Below are positions 58,874-64,000 of a stretch of 64,000 nucleotides of DNA, in pieces. Each line of letters starts with the position of its first letter. Within the stretch, counting starts at the first letter, position 1. Made by a program: the position numbers and the translations under genes. Origin of the DNA: Cyclobacteriaceae bacterium (GTDB taxonomy: Bacteria; Bacteroidota; Bacteroidia; Cytophagales; Cyclobacteriaceae); assembly GCA_019638275.1 (NCBI GenBank), contig JAHBUC010000007.1:108171-172170 (forward strand). Direction: 5' to 3'. The notes beneath the pieces are model-generated. The model saw only the letters and a program-made list of their open reading frames with translations. It was not told where the DNA came from and made no database searches.

Positions 58874-61800
58874 ATGAGTGAGTCCAATAAAAATCTTAAA
58901 GTAGATAAGGAGTTCGGGTTGTCCTCCTTATCATTGAAAAACAGGACAACGGTAGGCTTTCTTGCGGTGTTGATTACCATTATGGGTATTTATACCTATA
59001 ACTCACTGCCAAAGGATAGTTACCCGGAAATCGAGCAGCCTGTGGTGTATATAGGTACATCCTATCCTGGGAACTCCCCATTGGATATGGAAAACCTGGT
59101 GACGCGTCCCATTGAAAAGGAATTGAATACAATTTCTGAAGTGGATAACATCAAGTCTACTTCCGTACAGGATTATTCAACCATCATTATTGAGTTTGAT
59201 CCGAAAACGGCAGTAGAAGATGCCTTGACAAAAGTTAAAGACGCGGTAGATCGTGCCAAGCCGGAATTGCCCACTGATTTACCGGCTGATCCGAATGTGT
59301 TTGAACTTAACTTTTCCGAGTTTCCGATCTTCAACATAAACCTGGCAGGAAATTTTAAGCCTGAAGAGTTGAAGCGTTATGCCGAATACCTGGAAGATGA
59401 AATTGAGAAACTCACAGAAATTTCAAAAGTTGAAATACGAGGTATTGATGAGAAGGAAGTAAAAATCAATGTGGACCCGTATGAGCTGGAAGCCCGTAAA
59501 CTTAACTTTGGTGATATTGCAGGTGCTATACTGGATGAAAATGTCACGCTTTCAGGCGGCAACATGTTAGACGATGGCATTCGGAGAAACATCCGTGTTG
59601 TGGGTGAATTCAAAGACCCACGCCAGTTGGAGGACATTGTCGTTAAGAACGAAAAAGGTAACATCGTTTACCTGCGAGATATTGCTGACATTGAATTTGA
59701 CTACAAAGAGCGTCAGAGTTATGCGCGTCTTCAAAAGGAACCGGTGGTAATGGTTGACGTGATCAAGCGTAGTGGTGAGAACCTGATTATCGCCACGGAA
59801 AAGGTAAATGCCATTTTAGATCGCGCCAAAAAGGATGTGTTTCCAAAGGAATTAAATGTCACCATTACAAACGACCAATCCTCCTTCACCAAAGAAATGG
59901 TAAGCAGCATGGAGAACAACATCATTTCAGGTGTGTTGGTGGTGGTTGCCGTATTAATGCTTTTCCTTGGCATACGCAATGCATATTTTGTTGGTATAGC
60001 CATTCCGCTTTCGATGTTTCTCTCTTTCCTCATACTTGGATTTATGGGGTATACCATAAACATGATGGTACTGTTTGGGTTGATTATGGCCCTGGGTATG
60101 CTGGTAGATAACGGTATAGTGGTGGTAGAAAATGTGTATCGTTTATATGAGGAAGGGTATGATTTATGGAACGCTACCCGTTTGGGAGTTGGCGAAATAG
60201 CCTGGCCTATCATTGCCTCGACAGCCACCACACTCGCAGCCTTTTTACCGCTGGCCATGTGGCCGGGTATTATGGGTGAATTTATGAAGTACCTGCCCAT
60301 AACGCTAATCGTGGTACTCTCGTCTTCATTGTTCGTTGGTCTGGTTATCACTCCGGTTATAGCCTCGGTGTTCATGAAACACGAAAGTGAAAGCAAGAAG
60401 CCTTCTTTGAGACGCACGCTGAAAATTGTTGGAGCACTTGTTATTGGCGGTGTGCTGTTTTTTGCCTTCAAGGTAGTTTGGTTGGGTAACCTGTTGTTGG
60501 TTTTTGCTGCGCTTACCGTATTAAATATTTATGTATTTGCACCAATTACGCATTGGTTTCAAATCGTGGTACTTCCGCGAATGGAAAGCAGGTATTCAAA
60601 AGTGATTTCGTTTTCACTAAGGGGTTCAAACCCGTCATTGATTTTTTGGGGAACAGTATTAGCGCTGATACTTTCAATAGTGTTGTTGGTGGCCATTCCT
60701 CCAAAAGTAATTTTCTTCCCGATCAATGAGCCGAAGTATATCAATGTATTCATTGAATACCCTACCGGCACGGATATAGAAGTAACAAATTCCTTAACGG
60801 AGAAAATAGAGAATCAGGTAATCGAATTTATAAAGCCTTATGAATCGATTGTTGAATCAGTAATTGGTAATGTGGGTCAGGGAACCGGTGACCCGAATGA
60901 TCCGTCAAACATCGGTATGTCAGACACGCCCAACAAAGCACGGATAACTGTAAACTTTGTTGATTTTAAATACCGCAATGGCCAGAGCACTACGGCTATT
61001 ATGGAGGACTTGCGGGCAGAAATCGGACAATATGCCGGTGTTACGGTAACAGTTGATAAAAATGCTGATGGCCCGCCAACAGGTAAACCAATCAACATCG
61101 AATTAACGGGTGAAGATTTTTCTACACTGGTTAGGGTGTCTGAAGAAATGAAGAAAGTGATTAACGAATCGGGTATACCAGGCATTGAAAAGCTAAAAAC
61201 CGATCTGGAGACAGGTAAGCCTGAACTCATTGTTGACATTGACCGTGAAAAGGCGAGACGATTCGGATTATCGACCAAATCGGTGGCGGAGGAAATCCGC
61301 ACATCCCTTTATGGTATGGAGATATCCAAGTACAAGCAAGGCGAAGATGATTATAAAATATTTGTCAGGCTGTCAGATAAATACAGGAACGACCTTGATG
61401 CCCTGATGAACAAGAGCATCACGTTCCGCGATCAGTCGTCTGGAAAAATATCGCAGGTGCCAATTTCTTCAGTTGCAAAGGCAGAATTGAGTTCTTCCTA
61501 TGGATCTGTAAGGCGTAAGGATTTAAAGCGAGTAATCACAATCAGTTCGAATGTTTTGGCCGGATTCAACCCAACGGAAATAAACAACGATATCAAGGCA
61601 CTGTTGGAAGATTTTAGCATGCCCCCAGGTTACTCATATAAGTTTGGCGGAGAACAAGAGAAGCAAATGGAAGAAATGAGTTTCTTGTCGGGTGCATTGA
61701 TGCTGGCGGTGTTTATCATCTTCCTCATCATTGTTGCACAGTTTAACAAGATTACTGCTCCGCTGATTATTATGACATCGGTATTGTTCAGTACAATCGG

Positions 61801-62275
61801 TGTATTCATGGGACTTGTTATTTTCCGGATGGACTTCGTGGTAATCATGACGATGGTGGGCTTGATTTCACTGGCCGGTGTGGTGGTGAACAATGCTATT
61901 GTATTGATTGACTTTATTGAGTTGAAGAAGAAACGACTTAAAGAGGAGATGGGTGTTGACAAGCTTCCGCTAGATATTGTGTTGAATGCCATTGCTGAAG
62001 CAGGTAAAACCCGTTTGCGTCCGGTATTGTTAACGGCCATCACTACCGTTCTTGGGTTGATGCCGCTGGCGATTGGTATAAACATTGATTTCATTAAATG
62101 GTTAAGTACCTACGATGCTGATTTCTACATTGGTGGTGATAGCGTAATGTTCTGGAGTCCACTCTCATGGACAATCATTCACGGACTAACATTTGCTACT
62201 TTTTTAACCCTGGTGGTAGTTCCGGTGATGTACTTAATGGTTGAAAAACTAAACCGGAGAATCGGTATCGCGTAA
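58874..62275 (+). CDS. RND efflux permease (HAE1-like) with extra membrane helices
   Basis: A 1133-aa resistance-nodulation-division inner-membrane transporter. The N-terminal porter domain has PKDSYPEIEQPVV and the proton-relay Asp in TM4 (LIMALGMLVDNGIVVVEN, Asp near 411); TM segments cluster at ~335-500 and 910-1120. Between TM6 and the second half (~516-560) there are two additional hydrophobic stretches (ALVIGGVLFFAFKVVW and LLLVFAALTVLNIYVF), so it may have 14 rather than 12 spans. Substrates cannot be assigned; RND pumps of this kind export drugs, detergents, or endogenous lipids. It closes the tetR-tolC-adaptor-RND operon. Confidence 0.9.
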   Translation: MSESNKNLKVDKEFGLSSLSLKNRTTVGFLAVLITIMGIYTYNSLPKDSYPEIEQPVVYIGTSYPGNSPLDMENLVTRPIEKELNTISEVDNIKSTSVQDYSTIIIEFDPKTAVEDALTKVKDAVDRAKPELPTDLPADPNVFELNFSEFPIFNINLAGNFKPEELKRYAEYLEDEIEKLTEISKVEIRGIDEKEVKINVDPYELEARKLNFGDIAGAILDENVTLSGGNMLDDGIRRNIRVVGEFKDPRQLEDIVVKNEKGNIVYLRDIADIEFDYKERQSYARLQKEPVVMVDVIKRSGENLIIATEKVNAILDRAKKDVFPKELNVTITNDQSSFTKEMVSSMENNIISGVLVVVAVLMLFLGIRNAYFVGIAIPLSMFLSFLILGFMGYTINMMVLFGLIMALGMLVDNGIVVVENVYRLYEEGYDLWNATRLGVGEIAWPIIASTATTLAAFLPLAMWPGIMGEFMKYLPITLIVVLSSSLFVGLVITPVIASVFMKHESESKKPSLRRTLKIVGALVIGGVLFFAFKVVWLGNLLLVFAALTVLNIYVFAPITHWFQIVVLPRMESRYSKVISFSLRGSNPSLIFWGTVLALILSIVLLVAIPPKVIFFPINEPKYINVFIEYPTGTDIEVTNSLTEKIENQVIEFIKPYESIVESVIGNVGQGTGDPNDPSNIGMSDTPNKARITVNFVDFKYRNGQSTTAIMEDLRAEIGQYAGVTVTVDKNADGPPTGKPINIELTGEDFSTLVRVSEEMKKVINESGIPGIEKLKTDLETGKPELIVDIDREKARRFGLSTKSVAEEIRTSLYGMEISKYKQGEDDYKIFVRLSDKYRNDLDALMNKSITFRDQSSGKISQVPISSVAKAELSSSYGSVRRKDLKRVITISSNVLAGFNPTEINNDIKALLEDFSMPPGYSYKFGGEQEKQMEEMSFLSGALMLAVFIIFLIIVAQFNKITAPLIIMTSVLFSTIGVFMGLVIFRMDFVVIMTMVGLISLAGVVVNNAIVLIDFIELKKKRLKEEMGVDKLPLDIVLNAIAEAGKTRLRPVLLTAITTVLGLMPLAIGINIDFIKWLSTYDADFYIGGDSVMFWSPLSWTIIHGLTFATFLTLVVVPVMYLMVEKLNRRIGIA

Positions 62276-62286
62276 ATTTTCTTGAG

Positions 62287-62333
62287 GTCGTTTCATTGAA
62301 CATTGTCACGTAATTCAGTGTTCATGAAACGAC
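62287..62333 (+). terminator. Long hairpin after the RND operon
   Basis: GTCGTTTCAT(T)GAACA (62287-62302) pairs with TGTTCATGAAACGAC (62319-62333), 15 bp with a one-base bulge and a 16-nt loop, followed by TTTAACTTTT. A probable terminator, though it lies only 11 bp before the metallophosphoesterase ATG and could also affect that gene. Confidence 0.65.
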
Positions 62334-62344
62334 TTTAACTTTTT

Positions 62345-63592
62345 ATGGCCAAGCTCATGACGTTTTTGATTTTACTTGTCATATTATCCTTGATCGATTT
62401 GTATGTCTATCAGGCGATTGTTACCGTGAGTAAGGATTTTACTTCCGGTTGGAAACTGTTCATTCGTTATGGCTTTTGGATTTTCACTGCCATTACCTTT
62501 GGTGCCATTCTCTGGTATGCCTATGGCGATCCGTACAAGTATGGTACGCAACTTCGGAACATGGTTCTTACCGGAATTTTTATGGTGTATCTCTCCAAGT
62601 TATTTGGGGTGTTGTTTGTTTTAATTGATGACATTCAACGCGGCATCCGTTGGATAACGGCTTTCTTTCAACGTGGAGCAGATGCGACTTCAACAGGCGA
62701 AACCATTCCCAGATCAGAATTTTTGGCAAAGGCTGCGGTTATTACGGCCACTATACCTTTTGCGGCTATGACGTACGGCATTATTTCCGGTGCGCACGAT
62801 TACCGCATCCGCAGAAGAACCATATACCTGCCCAATCTTCCAAAATCATTTGACGGCATTCGTATTGGTCAGCTTTCGGATATTCACTCGGGAAGTTTCT
62901 TCAGCAGAACTGCAGTACAGGGTGGGGTAGATATGTTCTTAAAGGAAAAGCCCGATTTGATTTTCTTCACAGGCGATCTGGTGAACAACCAAACCAGTGA
63001 AGTGAAAGATTATGTTCCTGTGTTTAGTAAGCTTAAAGCGCCTTTGGGTGTGTATTCCGTTACAGGCAATCATGATTATGGTGATTACGTTTCGTGGTCA
63101 TCACCTGAAGCGAAGCAAAAAAATTTCAACGACCTGATGGAAGCTCATAAGCAAATGGGTTTCAATTTATTAATGAACGAAAACAAGATACTGGAACAAG
63201 GCGGAGATAAGCTCGCTATTCTCGGAATTGAAAACTGGGGCGCTGGCAGGTTTGCCAAATACGGTAAGCTTGATCTGGCGTATGCACAAACGGATGAAGC
63301 CGCTGTGAAGCTTTTACTTTCACATGATCCCAGTCACTGGGATGCACAGGTTCGTTTAAACTACAATGACATTGATGTGATGTTCGCAGGTCATACGCAT
63401 GGCTTTCAGTTTGGTGTGGAAATCGGTGATTTTAAGTGGAGCCCTTCCCAGTATGTATACAAGCAATGGGCAGATCTTTACCAGGAAGGTAATCAACACC
63501 TATATGTAAACCGTGGATTTGGTTACATTGGATATCCTGGCCGGGTGGGCATTCCACCGGAGCTGACCATTATTGAATTGAAGCGTGCGTAA
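62345..63592 (+). CDS. Membrane-anchored metallophosphoesterase
   Basis: A 415-aa calcineurin-like phosphoesterase with about four N-terminal membrane segments (residues ~4-22, 34-54, 72-94, 130-148) and a C-terminal catalytic domain (~165-415). All metal-binding motifs are present: QLSDIHSG near 178, FTGDLVNN near 208, TGNHDYGD near 239 and AGHTHGFQFG near 348. It resembles YkuE/LpxG-like membrane phosphoesterases, so a lipid or nucleotide-sugar substrate is possible but not established. The start is ATG at 62345, directly after the hairpin at 62287-62333. Confidence 0.9.
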   Translation: MAKLMTFLILLVILSLIDLYVYQAIVTVSKDFTSGWKLFIRYGFWIFTAITFGAILWYAYGDPYKYGTQLRNMVLTGIFMVYLSKLFGVLFVLIDDIQRGIRWITAFFQRGADATSTGETIPRSEFLAKAAVITATIPFAAMTYGIISGAHDYRIRRRTIYLPNLPKSFDGIRIGQLSDIHSGSFFSRTAVQGGVDMFLKEKPDLIFFTGDLVNNQTSEVKDYVPVFSKLKAPLGVYSVTGNHDYGDYVSWSSPEAKQKNFNDLMEAHKQMGFNLLMNENKILEQGGDKLAILGIENWGAGRFAKYGKLDLAYAQTDEAAVKLLLSHDPSHWDAQVRLNYNDIDVMFAGHTHGFQFGVEIGDFKWSPSQYVYKQWADLYQEGNQHLYVNRGFGYIGYPGRVGIPPELTIIELKRA

Positions 63593-63610
63593 AAATTTTT
63601 TGCTACTGAT

Positions 63611-64000
63611 CTAACTACTACTCATAGCCGCTTCGGCTTCCTTTCTGCGCTTGGCATCTATGGAATATTTCCCTGCTCCGAAAATGATGAAGACAATTAA
63701 TCCCGCTAATACAATCAGCGACATTTCCAATTCCATGTGATTACCCACACTAAGGAATCCCTTGGGGTAATTCACAAAAATTACTGCGCCAATCAATACA
63801 GGCAAATTAATCACACAAACAATACGGGTAAATAACCCAAAAGCAAGTAACGGCCCACCTAAAATATGCGCAAACACGACATAGTGTGCCAGCGTTGCGC
63901 CTGCAAACCATACATTAAAACTAGCGGCTGTGGTTTCCAGTTCATCCATACTGGTAATGAATTGCAAACCTTTGTAGGTAATGAAGAGGCCAAGAATAAT
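63611..64000 (-). CDS. DoxX family membrane protein, 5' end outside window
   Basis: The last 130 codons of a DoxX-like inner-membrane protein. The open frame runs past the right edge (GLFITYKGLQFIT, the DoxX-typical KGLxF motif lies at the edge), so the TTG at 63967 is internal. Four membrane segments are expected; two or three are visible (~HYVVFAHILGGPLLAFGLF, NLPVLIGAVIFV and MSLIVLAGLIVFIIFG). The end is a charged cytoplasmic tail (SIDAKRRKEAEAAMSSS). It is convergent with the metallophosphoesterase gene. Confidence 0.75.
   Translation of the reverse strand: MILGLFITYKGLQFITSMDELETTAASFNVWFAGATLAHYVVFAHILGGPLLAFGLFTRIVCVINLPVLIGAVIFVNYPKGFLSVGNHMELEMSLIVLAGLIVFIIFGAGKYSIDAKRRKEAEAAMSSS

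Noticed and set aside
59731..60471. A 246-codon minus-strand frame within the RND permease
   Set aside because: Mirror of a high-complexity membrane coding region; composition (Ser/Thr/Ile-rich, no domain) is typical of an antisense shadow.
1..64000. CRISPR arrays, rRNA genes, insertion sequences, prophage or anti-phage defence genes
   Set aside because: Searched by eye on both strands: no regularly spaced repeats, no transposase or integrase frames, and the only RNA gene recognised is tRNA-Gln.

Overview
This 64 kb window is a chromosomal segment of a Bacteroidota bacterium, most likely of the order Cytophagales. The evidence is: two large secreted proteins with gliding-motility/type IX-secretion C-terminal domains; repeated promoters of the Bacteroidota form TTTG-N19-TAnnTTTG with almost no Shine-Dalgarno sequences; Bacteroidota-typical families (DUF4290, DUF4136, TPR-containing histidine kinases); and a MurA with Asp at the catalytic Cys position. 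The genus cannot be fixed from the sequence alone. There is no phage, insertion sequence, CRISPR array or rRNA operon. Most of the window is dense housekeeping DNA.

Layout. 0-5.5 kb: end of fumarylacetoacetase, a flavin reductase, pdhB, an OmpA/TPR lipoprotein, a PspC-like peptide and a glycosyltransferase. 5.5-10.7 kb (minus strand): ybaB, a type IX-secreted protein, a hutH-type lyase and hisS. 10.8-14 kb: a small basic protein, an NfeD/flotillin membrane-microdomain pair and exonuclease III. 14-18.7 kb (minus): small membrane protein, murA, DUF4290, UvrD/PcrA helicase. 18.8-20.3 kb: a TcmP-like protein and a DUF3109 Cys-cluster protein. 20.4-26.5 kb (minus): a fatty-acid block, accC-accB-efp-fabH with rpmF-DUF177 upstream, then a TerB-like protein and pdxA. 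plsX, normally between rpmF and fabH, is absent. 26.6-30.9 kb: rsmA, mgtE, a pentapeptide-repeat membrane protein, greA, HIT hydrolase. 30.9-33.9 kb (minus): gpsA with a PlsB-like acyltransferase. 34-40.6 kb: second type IX cargo, DCC oxidoreductase, fabD, folK (minus), sppA.

40.6-43.8 kb is the most unusual part: a sparse 0.5 kb region, then two tiny exported peptides (43 and 53 aa) that share the C-terminal ending Ser-Glu-Lys-Ile, divergent from a TPR-domain sensor histidine kinase. I propose this as a candidate peptide-sensing module; the link is inference. 43.8-53.6 kb: metG, a secreted collagen-like protein, pth-rplY-prs, tRNA-Gln, DUF4136 lipoprotein and purL. 53.6-64 kb: an alpha/beta hydrolase, a sigma factor with a His-rich membrane partner, a tetR-tolC-adaptor-RND efflux operon with a clear palindromic operator, a metallophosphoesterase and the start-truncated end of a DoxX protein.

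How it fits together: AccB/AccC, FabD and FabH start fatty-acid synthesis; GpsA supplies glycerol-3-phosphate, and the PlsB-like enzyme probably puts the first acyl chain on it, which would compensate for the missing PlsX. Translation genes (hisS, metG, efp, rsmA, pth, rpmF, rplY, tRNA-Gln) are scattered in between. Regulatory sequences are unusually readable: about a dozen promoters match the Bacteroidota consensus, several abut the start codon (probable leaderless mRNAs), and greA has a promoter followed at once by a terminator-like hairpin.
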